Source of the DNA: Chrysaora quinquecirrha
Taxonomy: Eukaryota; Cnidaria; Scyphozoa; Semaeostomeae; Pelagiidae
Direction: 5' to 3'
Assembly: GCA_014526335.1 (NCBI GenBank)
Contig: JACTAT010000049.1
Coordinates: 1,172,501 to 1,236,500 of the forward strand
DNA: 64,000 bases
Of the stretch, positions 42,563 to 53,349 are shown piece by piece. Under the pieces are notes generated by a model, which saw nothing but the letters and a program-made list of their open reading frames with translations, searched no databases and had not been told where the DNA came from. Position 1 is the stretch's first letter, and each line of letters opens with the position of its first letter. Made by a program: the position numbers and the translations under genes.

Positions 42563-43119
42563 GTGAGTAAAGCATCTTTCAGTAAGAGTTAATATTTCAT
42601 TAAATACAATGATATTGATAAAATTAGAGTTTTGGAAAGTAGGTTGCCTTGTTTGTTCAATTGAGGTGTTAATTTAGAACTCAAGGCCTATTTTCCATGC
42701 CCTTGAATTTTTGCAAACTAATAAAATTCATCATAACTCTGTATCTTATCTTAAGAAGGGTAAAGTATTGTAAGTCCAAGGTGTATATAACAATCTAGCA
42801 ACTGAAACAAAGGACATAGAGGTTTATCACATTGAAATAATGTGAAATTTCCAACATGAAATGGTAGATTTTGGACAATTAATTGTTGCCTATAAGCAGA
42901 GACATTGGAAATAAAAGTCTCTAGACCTCAGCTATTTCAAAATATCTTTTTACTCATAGTTGTTTAAGAATATTTCAGGTGCGTCGATATTTTTTTTAAT
43001 AGTATCTTTGTGAAATCTACTATGTTTATATTTTATTCATAAAATTGAGCTGAAAATCTGTTTTGCTACAGACTTGCTAATGGTTCTCTGCTGATTTAAA
43101 AATTCACACTTCATTTTAG

Positions 43120-43212
43120 GTTGCAATTGGAAATGACTCTGGCATAAACAGGGACTTTCCCGAGGTGGTAGATACTGATGCTGAATCTGCAGAGTGTGAA
43201 AAAGTCAGATCC
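43120..43212 (+). CDS. Possible exon, acidic
   Basis: After acceptor tcattttag and before donor gtatgt, 93 bases in phase 0 encode VAIGNDSGINRDFPEVVDTD plus AESAECEKVRS. Phase matches 42509-42562. A further open stretch after an acceptor at 43500 (GTILLAISFDHETSKAINTN) could follow in another phase. No family recognised. Confidence 0.3.
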
Positions 43213-43676
43213 GTATGTCATGCTTTTTTCAGTAAGTCTCTTCAGACATTGTAATTTGTGGAGACCCCAAAGTTTGATGTTTGATGCAGGTGTCTATTTA
43301 TCGAGCCATTAAGCTGTCTGTTTCTGATGCCATTGTCATTCTTATTAGCCATTTCCATTTCTGACAATTGAGTATTTGTTATTTTTGTATACATATTCTC
43401 CAATGTCAATACTAATGTGCAATTGATAATCAAGTCAATTTAATTGAATTGTACTCTAGTTTTGCTTTTTAAAGTAATGGAGATAATTTAATTTCTCAGG
43501 GATGGGACTATCCTCCTGGCCATTTCTTTTGACCATGAAACGTCCAAAGCAATCAACACAAACAAAGGAAAATGGGGGTTTGTCAGGTGTAATTCTGTCG
43601 GCTGGGAGATCGCCATTTTCTGCTCATGTGGAGGTTGACATCTTCTTTTGCGATCAAAGCAGCTTCTTACGACACA
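43213..43676. other. Short flank without a recognised gene
   Basis: Contains only the possible open stretch at 43501-43640 noted with the previous exon. Confidence 0.3.
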
Positions 43677-45009
43677 TCACACTGAAACTCTTGCCTGTAT
43701 GATCCAAAAATGATCTCTTATGAGTGATAAGACATATTCCTGTCCAAAATACCTTGAGGTTTCATGTTGATATCTGATGATAAGATCACTTATGTGATGT
43801 TGTTTTGGTAGAATCAGTGGATGTCTTGGAAGATTATCACCTTCTGGTGCATTGCTGAGACGTCCTCGAACACACAGCAACCCATTAAGAATAACAGGGT
43901 CCAGTCGGCATAATGGACTTGACTTCTTCACTGGCCTTCCTGACTTAAACATGTTGAGTTCTTCGATAAAACACTCTTCTTGTACATATGCTATTATACA
44001 ACGTTCAGCTTTCTTCATTTCTTCCACTGTAATCTGTCTATTTTTCATCGAAACACGACCAGTATCTCCATTCTGAGCGTACCTCATAAGGCATTTCTTA
44101 TATCTAAGCATCCATGCTACAGCTTTCTATAATTTCTTCCAGTTAGAGAATTTTGAGAAAAATAGTTTTGTCATACCTTTAATTCCTTCCACATGTGCTG
44201 AATATGATTGTAATGACCTCTTTACTTCGGCATCACTTTCTGTGACGTCTTCAATTACTGCATTACAATTTGGCCGCATCAATTTCGCCATCCACAAGAA
44301 TTCAGGTCCTGTAATCCAACGAGTGTTGCTTAGAAGGTTATCAACAGATAGTCCTCTGGATGCATCATCAGGAGGATTGAGCTATGTATCAACATATGGT
44401 GACTGATCAGGTTCTGACCCATTATGAATTTGCTATCAAAGTGTGAAACCTATTGTCTTCATTTTTGAATATATCACAATACAGACGTGCTATCAGTCCA
44501 AAAGACAGTCTACTTTTATCTCCAACTACTTCTTGATCATTCCGTAAAGTTTGACTGCCACAGTCACTGCAGAGTTCCAAACTCATTATAGTCATTCGCT
44601 CAAGATTTTCTAAGATTAAACGAACAGTATATATCATTATCTACTTTCATCAACCTCAGATAAGAAACTGCTCCATAACCTTACTCTGAAGCGTCAGAGA
44701 AGTGGTGTAATTGTTTAGATACAACATTACTAAAACATGAAGGCTTTAGACATCGGTCAACTGAAAATTCTTCCAACTTCTGTAGTTCTTGCAGCCATTT
44801 TTTCCATTCAGCAAGATCAGCGTCAGATAAAAAGTGAACATTCTCATTACTATCATTTGCAAACCTTATTATTCTTGTCAACAGAAAAGGATTGCTCTCT
44901 TCTTCTAGCGTATTATAAGGTTGTTGAACAAATGCATCGTAGCTCTCTTCAGAAATATCATCATCATGATCATCATCATTCAGGCTTTCTTCACTATTAT
45001 AATCAGCAA
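43677..45009 (-). pseudogene. Older BEL/Pao pol remnant: RNase H-adjacent to integrase zinc domain
   Basis: Frame 44111-43677 reads ITVEEMKKAERCIIAYVQEE, LCRLDPVILNGLLCVRGRLS and HPLILPKQHHISDLIIRYQH, then FGQEYVLSLIRDHFWIIQAR. These are the run-in to the integrase and its HHCC zinc domain in Pao elements. Frame 44881-44681 reads ADLAEWKKWLQELQKLEEFS and HHFSDASE, the RNase H start. Between them (44112-44680) only broken pieces (SYLRLMKVD) are legible. The element is cut at its upstream side by the complete Pao inserted at 45010. Confidence 0.75.
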
Positions 45010-45014
45010 TAAGT

Positions 45015-45306
45015 TGTAGAGAATTGACGAGTAAAGACTCTGTTCATTTAATTATACTCGTAGCAATATTAATTCATATCATTATTTACAAAAAAATAAC
45101 AAGAGAAGAGGACTGTATAAATTCAGAGATTACTTATCTCAGTGATTTGTCAGATTTAATTCTAGCAAGTGTCTTCGAAGAGTATAAGAGTATTCAGTTT
45201 AGTTCACAGAATTGTTCATAATAAGATTCAAGTCCGTCTAATTTACGCATAGTAGTTTACACATAATTTCCATAACAATGCAGGTTAAAGTCCAAATTCC
45301 TCCACA
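45015..45306 (-). repeat. 3' LTR of the Pao element
   Basis: Partner of 50891-51182, equal in length (292 bp), with about twelve substitutions and no indels. Flanked on its outer side by the taagt target-site copy and on its inner side by the purine tract. Confidence 0.95.
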
Positions 45307-45318
45307 CTCCCCTCTTGA
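45307..45318 (-). other. Polypurine tract of the Pao element
   Basis: On the coding strand AAGAGGGGAG ends exactly at the start of the 3' LTR, the expected site for plus-strand priming. Confidence 0.8.
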
Positions 45319-45413
45319 CCAGCAATTAAATACGTTAAGTCTAGCTTTCTAGCTGGTCAATCTATACGTTCATTTGCGATTGTCTTTGCCTTACGGCAAG
45401 ATCGTTTTCTGAG

Positions 45414-46413
45414 TTAAGTTTCATTTGACATCACATTCACGTCTTCTTCATCTTCATCTTCATCTTCATCATAACGTACTTCAAGTGGGTATAGTTTTTG
45501 TAGAGGACGCTGAATTTTTAAGCCATTTGCAAGCTGAAGTACTGCTCCTCTGATGACATTGTCGTCACTCTTTAAAATTTTCGATACTCGTCCTAGTCTC
45601 CAGAAAACTCTGTTTTTCTTGTTTTCGTCTTCGATTGTCACAATATCGTTGAGACTGACTACAGGTTCATTATTCTTCTTTATAATCATCTTGTGACGTT
45701 CGGGTAGATTTACGAGATAATCCTTTTTCCAACGAGACCAAAAGTGTTGTATAATTTTAGACATGTGCAGTTTCCGTGCTCGCAATCTGTCCGGTTTAAT
45801 CGAGTAATCTGGATCTTTCTCATTGTCATATAATTCAGGTAGATTCTGCATTCTTCTGCCATAAATCAGATGCGATGGATTCAATGGCTCCTCTAACTCC
45901 TCTGCATATACATAGGTAAGTGGACGCGAGTTAAGAACAGCTTCGATGCGAATAATAACTGTATTCAACTCATCATACGATAATCTAGCGTTACCGATGC
46001 ATTTCTTTAATGCAGTTTTTACATTGCGAACAAGTTGCTCGTAGAATCCACCCCACCAAGGAGCCTTGGCTAGTGTATATTTCCAGGCAATGTACAAATT
46101 TGAAAAATGCTTCCTTACTTCTGGTAATTGAAACAAGGCAGTAAGTCCCTTCTGAGCTCTCTTCAAGGTTGTCGGAAAAAATAATTTTTGGTAATCCTCG
46201 ACGACTGCAGAATTGCTGAAAACAATGAATAAATAATTCGGTAGTGAGATCCTCAGTCAGCTCCAAATGTACTGCTCGGGTAGTTGCACAAGTGTACAGA
46301 GCTATGTATATCTTCTCAGGATGAACTGAACTGGATTTGATGTATAGCGGACCAGCGAAATCAACTCCAACAGAAGAGAAGGCGTGCTCTTCGGAAACAC
46401 GAAATTCGGGCAA
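45414..46413 (-). pseudogene. Pao integrase core and DUF5641-like C-terminus
   Basis: The core has VGVDFAGPLYIK (first Asp), LPKIIFSDN (second Asp) and, after a frameshift near 46170, APWWGGFYEQLVRNVKTALK (Glu). After the core comes HLIYGRRMQNLP and HFWSRWKKDYLVNLPERHK, the DUF5641-type domain that ends Pao polyproteins, then RVFWRLGRVSKIL and an Asp/Glu-rich tail. The frame stops at 45414, about 100 bp before the purine tract. Integrase would insert the cDNA copy; this one is broken. Confidence 0.9.
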
Positions 46414-46419
46414 ATTTGT

Positions 46420-47327
46420 TCAATTCGGAGAAGAATATGCCTGTCCTTGGATTCGTTTGCAAATTGTACACGGTCGAATTAGCTTTTTCATGTACTGACG
46501 ACCTTTAATAATCCAAAATCTTGATCTTAGTTCGATTAGAGTCTCATTCACTCCGTTATGCAAGACCTTCTCATGACAATCATACACAATTAACTTAGCC
46601 ACAGGATTTTCTCTACGCAGCAAAGCAGGATGTTTTGTTTCATAGGCAAGTGTAGATTTGCCGACTCGGCCTATGCACCGAATGACCCCGGACGAATCCT
46701 TAAAGGTGCCAAGTTGACGACTCAAATCATCTATTTTTTCAGGCCAAAATTCTAATTGCACATGTCGAATCCAAGTAAGCTCTGCTTCCTTCAGTTCTTG
46801 TGAAGACAATTCGATGGATAAAGGGATTTCCTTCTTTCGACCATGCTGAATAAATCGGAGAACATATGCTGTTACCCTCAAGAGCTTACGATAGCTACTA
46901 TATCGTTCAGGATTGATAATGTTAGTAAGGCTTACATCATGGCTTAGTGTTACCAAGGCAATTCTATCTGCTTTCTTCAATTCTTGAACACAATCAGTTA
47001 GAAGATCTTTAGATTCAGGTTGAGCTGGCCAACAATTTTCATCAGATTGGAGCCATGCTGGACCGTTCCACCAAAATATGTTTTCTTGGATTTCCTTTGG
47101 ATTGCAATGACGGGTTGGCAGATCAGCGGGATTCAGTGTACCTGGACAGTGAGCCCACAATTTGTCAGAAGTCAAACGGCGAATCTCCTGAACCCTGTTC
47201 TCGACGAACATTTCCACTCTTTGCCTTTACCCTTAATCCAGTATAATGCTGTTATCGAATCGGTCCAGCACCTTTTTATTTCTACATTCCATAGAGGTTC
47301 GATAGACTCTTTTACGCTAGTTATCAA
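46420..47327 (-). pseudogene. Pao RNase H end and integrase zinc domain
   Basis: This continues from the RT frame after a break near 47230-47327. The frame from 47217 has WAHCPGTLNPADLPTRHCNP (end of RNase H region), WWNGPAWLQSDENCWP, YRKLLRVTAYVLRFIQHGRK and then the HHCC zinc motif, HEKVLHNGVNETLIELRSRF followed by CTICKRIQG. A TAA at 46417-46419 interrupts the frame just before the integrase core. Confidence 0.85.
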
Positions 47328-48838
47328 TCATGATAATATGAGGCATGAAAGCAGCTCCAGACGAGGAATTGACTGTGAAGATAATGGCGTGACTCGAGTT
47401 TTCAAAGCAAGAAGACAGACTCTGGTTTCTCCATCAATAGATATCTTTGCATAAACGGCTGCTGCATAAGCTGCCTGTGAGCTGTCACAAAACCCGAATA
47501 ATTTGATAAGTTCTGGTCTATTGGTAAGGTTTCCAAAACACAATCGAGGAATGATGATTTCAGTGCTGCATTCAAGGCCTGTTAAGAGCCTTGACCACTC
47601 TTGTTGCAGTTCGCGTGTAAGAGGCTCATCCCATGTAAGATTTTCCTTAAAAAGATGTTGCAAGAAAACCTTAAGTGGCGTTATAATCGGCATTATCAGC
47701 CCTAACGGATCATAGAAACTTGCAATAGTATGTAACACATTTCTTTTTGTTGACGGTAGTTCTTTGGCATCTGCAACAATTTCAGAGAGATTGAATACAA
47801 GAGCATTGCTGACGGTATTCCATAGAACACCTAAAACGTTAGTTCCTGCCATTTTTGAAGAATTCAGTTTTCCAACAGAAGATTTCGCGAAAGACATATC
47901 CTCTTCAAATGGGAGGTCGTTAGTGTGATTGTTATCATTTGCTGTCAAAGCAGACGAATTTTCAGAAGCATTAATAGTTCCAAGTAGTTCCGTCAAATTT
48001 GAGTTCCATTTACGAAGATTAAATCCACCAAGGGTGTAACCTCCTGAGTTTAGGTTATCCGCATATAATGAATTTTTCAGCTTTTGAAAAACCTCTTGGT
48101 ACGATTCCATATATTTTGCAATATGGTATTTCATAGTCCCTTGTAGAAGAAATGGACTAGATGTGAAGCCAGAGACAATACGAGTGAATCTGTAGATAAG
48201 AAGCTTCCGGTCTTCATCAAACGGATTTTCAAACCACAAAAAGCAGAGCACATCCCTGTCAGCTTCTTCGATTCCAATCATCAAAATGCTTTCTCTATGT
48301 CTGAAGTTAAAGCATACGGATAGAGTCAAAAGCAGGTAAGAATTTCTGCGACTGTTTTCAAAAGACAGGGTCCTTGATAGAGACAATTGTTCAATGATGT
48401 TCCTTCATTAGACTGAGCCGATGCGTCGTATACCACACGCACCTTAGTTGTTTGTTTATCCAATGCACCTTTCCGATTTCGGATGATTTATTAGGGTCCA
48501 CTCCCTCGATTATTTGCCCTGGATTCCTGTTCCCGTATAATTGAGTCATATTCCTTCAAAAGTTCAGGGTCCTTTCGTAATTTAGAATGCAATCCCGCCA
48601 AACGTTTATGACTCAGCTGATAGTTGTCCGGCAAAAGAGGGTGTTCAACTTTCCATGGCAGGTTTACTTCATATCGGCCATTCACGAAAGACAAGTTGTT
48701 GTGAAAGATTTCTAAGACAGAGTTTTCCTTGGGTGATATACCCAAACTTTCTAAATTCCAGAAATTTTGTACCATATGATAAAGGTGGGTTTCATCATTT
48801 TCAAGAGATTCTTGAGTTTCTAGAGATTCGCAATACAT
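47328..48838 (-). pseudogene. Pao reverse transcriptase and RNase H start
   Basis: Frame 48838-48491 has the pre-RT segment NFWNLESLGIS and YEVNLPWKVEHPLLPDNYQL with RLAGLHSKL. After a shift, frame 48386-47328 has the RT core: IEEADRDVLCFLWFENPFDE, FTRIVSGFTSSPFLLQGTMK and the catalytic box, which reads YADN (48054-48065) where YxDD is expected. GGFNLRKWNSNL follows after an apparent ~20-codon loss. Then come FYDPLGLIMPIITPLKVFLQ and RNase H start GFCDSSQAAYAAAVYA. A frameshift near 48290 hits the first catalytic Asp block. Confidence 0.9.
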
Positions 48839-49529
48839 GAGTGCTCTGGGTTAGATTGACCTGCGTAGTGGTAGACCCTAGAGCATCGGGTACAGGACCA
48901 GACAAAATCCAGCCCAAGGTTGATTCTAGTGCTACTGGGGTGCTTGGCTCCCTCCTTATCGATGCACCGGTAAGAAACTGCCAATAGTAGTCACTTCCAA
49001 CAAGAATATCTTTGATGGAACAGTTATCAGAGCCATCAGGCATATTTGCTAACGGAAGACCCATAAGAAGAGAAAATTGCGTAGTTGCAAAATTAATCGG
49101 TTGTGCCGTTATAGGTGCACATACAACTGGGACTATGTATGCCTTGATATAGGAACTCAATCCATTATATGGACTTCTGACGCATATTTGCACGACATCG
49201 TAGGTTTTTAGTGCTGCAGTTTCACGGCCAAATGTTTTTACTGATAGAGTTTCTTTAGAAATGGTAGGAAGGGCCAAAGAGTCCCTGAGCCGCTGGGAGA
49301 CGTAGGACCGCTAGCTTCCAGAGTCAAATATCATGGGAGAAATCAACGGCTTATCTGGGTTCACTGCCGCCGAAATATAGCCCTTGGCCGTTGGAAGTAG
49401 CACAGAATTCTGTGCCTCAATATACATTGTTGTCGTTGAAGGGGTATTATTTTGAGGCACTTCAGTCGTTTGTTGTCTGTCATTAAAATTTGAATCGTGT
49501 GTTGACAACGAAGCAGCAGAATTTCGCAA
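48801..49529 (-). pseudogene. Pao aspartic protease region
   Basis: The frame continues from gag and has LLPTAKGYISAAVNPDKPLI followed by MIFDSGS, the Asp-Ser-Gly-type active site. A TAG stop comes immediately after it at 49309-49311, then the same frame goes on with ALPTISKETLSVKTFGRETA, KAYIVPVVCAPI and DILVGSDYYWQFL, then ESTLGWILSGPV. These are the DUF1758-like protease blocks of Pao. The frame is lost near 48840. Confidence 0.85.
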
Positions 49530-49535
49530 TCCTTG

Positions 49536-50824
49536 CTAATAAGGATTAGAATTTGTTTGGTTTTGAAAAAGCCGGGTGTTCGTACAAACGCTCGCATGAT
49601 GCCTTTCTTTGCAATTATGGCACTTTATGTTAGAGACGCATTGTCTCGAAAGATGTCCTTTCTTCAGGCAGACAAAACATCTTCCTTGCTTTTTCAATAC
49701 CTCTTTTCGATGAATGGGGTCAGTGATTACATTGCATTTGGCGGATAAATGAGAGTTCTTACAAAACGAGCAGGTAACTTTACCCCCTTTGTTCAACAGT
49801 GCTGCGGTGGTAGGAAGTAAGCTGGAATTTCTTGTTGTCTGGTTTGAGCTAGGGCTTTTGGCGATGCCAAGTTGACCAAACTGCTCCCTGGCCTCTATTT
49901 CTGTTTTTAGAATTTCCAAAACCTTTTCTAGGCCCCATTCATCCTTTTGTAAGCCCTTTGTGATAGCAAGACGAATTTCGTCAGGGATTTTGCCAAGAAT
50001 TACAGGATTAAGGAGTGCTCCATGCTGAGTGAAGTCTACTCCAAGAGACTTGAGACTTCGCAGGTTACTCTCTATTCTATCAAATAGCCTTCTGAGGGAT
50101 TTTATATCCCGATCTGCTGAAACCGATTGGAGGTTCAGCAAAACGTCCATGTGAGAGTTCACAATAATCTGTTTCTGGGCGAATCTATCTTGTAAAATTT
50201 CAATAGCTGAAGTATAATTTGCGCCCGTGACCTGTATTCCAGCAATCGCGGTGGCTGCTTGGCCCTCTACGAGAGTTCTGAGGTGCCTAAACTTGTTTAC
50301 ATCTGATATAGAGGTGTTCCCATGAATAACGGCAAAACTGTCCCATCATTCGAACCATTTTTTGGGGTCCCCGTTATATTTTGCAATTTTGTCCCAGCCT
50401 CTCCCCCTTGTCCAGAAAAGCTCCTAGGCTGGGGAGTCGTAAGTTGCGGGCTAGGACCCGCACTAGCTGCAGTTGTGGGTGAGGTAGTTTGACTGCGTTT
50501 TGCTTCCAATCCGAGAAGAAAATCACGAATTTTTGCCTGTAGTTCCTCTTATTCAACAACTTCATTCTCGATTTCAGCATCACCAAGTAATAGAAAAATT
50601 TCTTCATCAATATTTCGTAGAATTTTAAGCTTTTCCTTCAGATGAACACAAACTCTTTCTATTTCCCTATCCGAAGGATCTGAAACATGGATTAAAGTCT
50701 CGGCTTCATTCAAGAGTTTCGTCAAATGGCTATGATAGCCTCCTTTAATGCGTTTCTTTCTATTAAGCTGGCTAGCAGATTCGTTAGATACTACGTTTGC
50801 ATTCAGATTGTTCGTTAACGACAT
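49536..50824 (-). pseudogene. Pao gag-like protein
   Basis: The reading starts at ATG 50824 with a coiled N-terminal part (HLTKLLNEAETLIHVSDPSD). It meets an in-frame TAA at 50549-50551, then a frameshift and a TGA near 50345. From 50162 it is open to 49536: capsid-like helices (LLNLQSVSADRDIKSLRRLF) then three zinc knuckles, CSFCKNSHLSAKC, CFVCLKKGHLSRQC and CHNCKERHHASVC. These fit Pao gag, which forms the particle and binds RNA. Three disruptions show loss of function. Confidence 0.85.
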
Positions 50825-50872
50825 ATTCAGAATTTAAGGTTTTAAGGTAGATATAGGAAACAACGACTTGAT

Positions 50873-50890
50873 CCGGTTCGGTGTGGACCA
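50873..50890 (-). other. Primer-binding site of the Pao element
   Basis: Directly next to the 5' LTR the coding strand reads TGGTCCACACCGAACCGG. This is complementary to a tRNA 3' end (T-arm sequence GGTTCGG followed by acceptor and CCA). Which tRNA is used cannot be decided by eye. Confidence 0.75.
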
Positions 50891-51182
50891 TGTAGAGAAT
50901 TGACGAGTAAAGACTCTGTTCATTTGATTATACTCGTAGCAATATTAATTCATATCATTATATACAAAAAAATAACAAGAGAAGAGGACTGTATAAATTC
51001 AAAGATTACTTATCTCAGTGATTTGTCAAATTTAATTCTAGCAAGTGTCTTCGAAGAGTATAAGAGTGTTCAGTTTAGTTCACAGAATTGTTCAGAATAA
51101 GATTCAAGTTCGTCTAATTTACACATAGTTGTTTACGCATAATTTGCATAACAATGCAGGTTAAAGTCTAAATTCCTCCACA
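50891..51182 (-). repeat. 5' LTR of the Pao element
   Basis: On the coding strand it starts TGTGGAGG and ends CTCTACA, with the TG..CA ends of retroviral-type LTRs. It nearly equals 45015-45306. It would carry the promoter; TATA-like ttataaattc pieces are present but no box is certain. Confidence 0.95.
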
Positions 51183-51332
51183 TAAGTCCATAGCTATCAG
51201 TACCACTAGTACCTACATCGACATGATCAGTAGTGTTGAATGCTCTGTCTGTTATCTCTTGAAGCGCTGTTTGCATCATTACATCATGCACCATTGTAGG
51301 TTGTGCTAACGCATATTCTGAAGGTTGCAATA
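51183..51332 (-). pseudogene. Upstream half of the ORF split by the Pao insertion
   Basis: The minus frame reads YALAQPTMVHDVMMQTALQE, then HVDVGTSGTDSYGL, and reaches the target site at 51183. On the other side of the insert, at 45009 leftward, a frame in the same phase goes on with ADYNSEESLNDDDHDDDISE and runs into the old Pao RNase H piece. Counting one copy of the taagt duplication, the reading frame is continuous across the insertion point. No domain is recognised in this spacer. Confidence 0.5.
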
Positions 51333-51924
51333 TTACAGGTTCTGAAGGTTGCGTCGGTGTTTGAACAGCAATCTAATAATAGAGAGAATTTTTATATGAG
51401 AAGATCTCTCCAGTCTTATAAGTGTATTTAAATGAGTACAAATTATGCTTTTGGAAATTTTCTCCAATAGATCAGCATTGAATGGTGTGAGTCTGCACAA
51501 CGGACATGAATTCATTCTTGAACGTCATCTGAAATAAAAAAGAAAGAAATAAATACTTTAAATAATTAGTATAAGCGAATGTTTGAAATAATTATCATTG
51601 GCCTAAGTGAATGCTTGAAACAACTTTATGGTTTATGCATCTCAGATGAAAAACTTGCTCACACTGTCAGCATCTTAAGTAGTAAGCATCATCCAACTGA
51701 GTTGTCAGGCATATGGAACAGTTGCTCTGAAATACTACCTCCCATGGTTGTAGCCTGATAATTGGCTGCAAGCTGACAATTGTTCTTCTTGCTCCAATTA
51801 TCCTTTCTTTAAGATATGTAACTAAACACACAGCAGACTGAAGCAAAATAAAAACAAGAAACTCAACGGTTTTTAGAGTTTCTAGAGGCCTTCCAAGAAA
51901 CCTTGAAACAAGAGTTCTAACCAA
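51333..51924 (-). pseudogene. RING-finger-like fragment
   Basis: Frame 51924-51667 ends with EVVFQSNCSICLTTQLDDAY and YLRC. After an in-frame TGA the same frame reads QCEQVFHLRCINHK. Further on, in the frame 51515-51333, RMNSCPLCRL follows. Together CxxC, C-xx-C, H-xx-C and CPLC correspond to the eight ligands of a RING/RING-H2 zinc finger (ubiquitin E3 type), here interrupted by a stop and a gap that may be an intron (a tatttcag acceptor lies near 51540). Assignment is by pattern only. Confidence 0.45.
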
Positions 51925-52860
51925 TCAGATCACTATAAGTTTTAAGCATAATCAATCAACCAATCAGATCTAGACTTCTTCAGAAAGTCATTTGATGATG
52001 ACGGGTCACGTGACAAGGATTTTATAGCAGGAAAATCTAAAATTGGCATCACGCCAGCAAAGGTAAAGTCTCTTGGAAAATTTCTTGGAATTTTGGTAAG
52101 TACCTTTCACTTTTCCCTACTTTTTCTTGGAAAATTGTTAGAAATGTAGTTTTCTTATCATTTTAACTTATAATAACTATTTCTTGTTTATTTAAGGATG
52201 TTTAATTTTTATTTGTTTGATTATAACTTATTCTAAAAACTAATTCTAAAAACTGATTATAACTTATTCTAAAAACTTACGAAGTTTCAAGACTCGGTTG
52301 GGCCTAGCATCCCTCACTTCAATTCTTTGTTTCAATTCTTTCAACTAAATTTTTAATTCTTTACTTTTTAGCTGTTCACCAAAGAAAGTTCTGGTATGTA
52401 ATTTTTACTAAAGCTTTGTATAGTTTTATACAAACCCTGAAACCAATGGAACCATTCAATTTCATAACACTAACAAGATCAATTAATGTTCACCATTCCT
52501 ATGGCTAATTAACACCAACCCTCTCAGACTTGAAAGGCTATTGACGAATGCTCTGGCCAATGTTATGAGAGGCAGTGTTGAGCCCTCGTGCTCGTGCAGC
52601 GTAGGAAGAGTAGGCCATTCGTTGCAACAGCTGTTTGGTGATCTTCAGAACAGGTGGCTGAAGACTTTTCCATGTACGAGAAATTCTTGGACCCGGGAGA
52701 CCCTTGGTAGACAGATAATGCTGCTCATCAAGGCCCCGTTTAGTCCGTGTTTTATTATTAGATCTTTTTGATGAACTAGGATAGTAAACACGCTTTGAAG
52801 CACCCCTATCAAGAACATTTCAAGCAATTTTTGACGTCTTTTATTCTACCTTATTATTCT
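51925..52860. other. Stretch without a recognised gene
   Basis: Short direct repeats of attctaaaaactgattataac occur at 52228-52275. No coding pattern is seen. Confidence 0.4.
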
Positions 52861-53223
52861 AGAATGCCACGAATTGCCTTGTTTGACGTCGAGTATATTC
52901 AAACAAGCCAAACGAAGCAATGTGTTAGAAAGCTGGCAATCCTGTTAGAGGATGGACATCATTCATACGTGAGTCTGTACCATGCACCTCGTTCAAGAAT
53001 ATCAAAGAGAAGTGGCAGCGCACTTTCCAATTTTGTAGACGGAAAATCCACAATCTATACTATACCCCAAAAGAAGCAGCATTTCAATGCAAATTTTCAA
53101 CTTCAATAATACAAGACATCTTGGAGTGGAATGATGTGGAGATGGTGTACTACAAAGGTGGAGACATTGACAGAGAAATTTGCCAAGAGATCGGAATAGC
53201 CAGTCGAATTCGCACAATCCACT
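52861..53223 (+). pseudogene. Exonuclease-like fragment (DEDD-type?), unknown family
   Basis: From the ATG near 52864 the frame reads PRIALFDVEYIQTSQTKQCV and RKLAILLEDGHHSYVSLYHA. FDVEY would fit the first DxE motif of a DEDD-type nuclease. After a frameshift near 53100 the text QDILEWNDVEMVYYKGGDID with REICQEIGIA follows, a block I recall at the end of such cnidarian proteins. The middle is shorter than expected, so an internal deletion is likely. The family name is not certain and the catalytic claim is inference. Confidence 0.35.
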
Positions 53224-53333
53224 AGAAGAACTAAAAGACCATTATGAGTTTTTAAAATGTAAATATTTAATTTTATATCTTTTAATTTGATATTATTTAC
53301 TCTTTTGTAATGTTCTTTTAGTTCTTCTAGTGG
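53219..53333. repeat. 20-bp perfect inverted repeat
   Basis: 53219-53238 (ccactagaagaactaaaaga) and 53314-53333 are exact reverse complements separated by 75 AT-rich bases; partial pairing extends a further ~10 bp on each side. The left arm overlaps the stop of the preceding fragment, so it may be a foldback inserted at the gene end. Confidence 0.8.
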
Positions 53334-53349
53334 TTTATGTGATTTTGTT

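Larger units (their letters stand above)
45015..51182 (-). mobile_element. Complete BEL/Pao LTR retrotransposon (6168 bp)
   Basis: It has two 292-bp LTRs, a 5-bp target-site duplication (taagt at 45010-45014 and 51183-51187), a primer-binding site just inside the right LTR, a polypurine tract just inside the left LTR, and gag-protease-RT-RNase H-integrase order on the minus strand. The order and the C-terminal DUF5641-like domain identify BEL/Pao. The LTRs differ at about twelve positions (~4%), so the insertion is old but recognisable. Stops and frameshifts in gag, protease, RT and integrase show it is inactive. Confidence 0.95.

Noticed and set aside
47020..47454. 144-codon plus-strand frame
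   Set aside because: Antisense of the Pao RNase H/integrase region.
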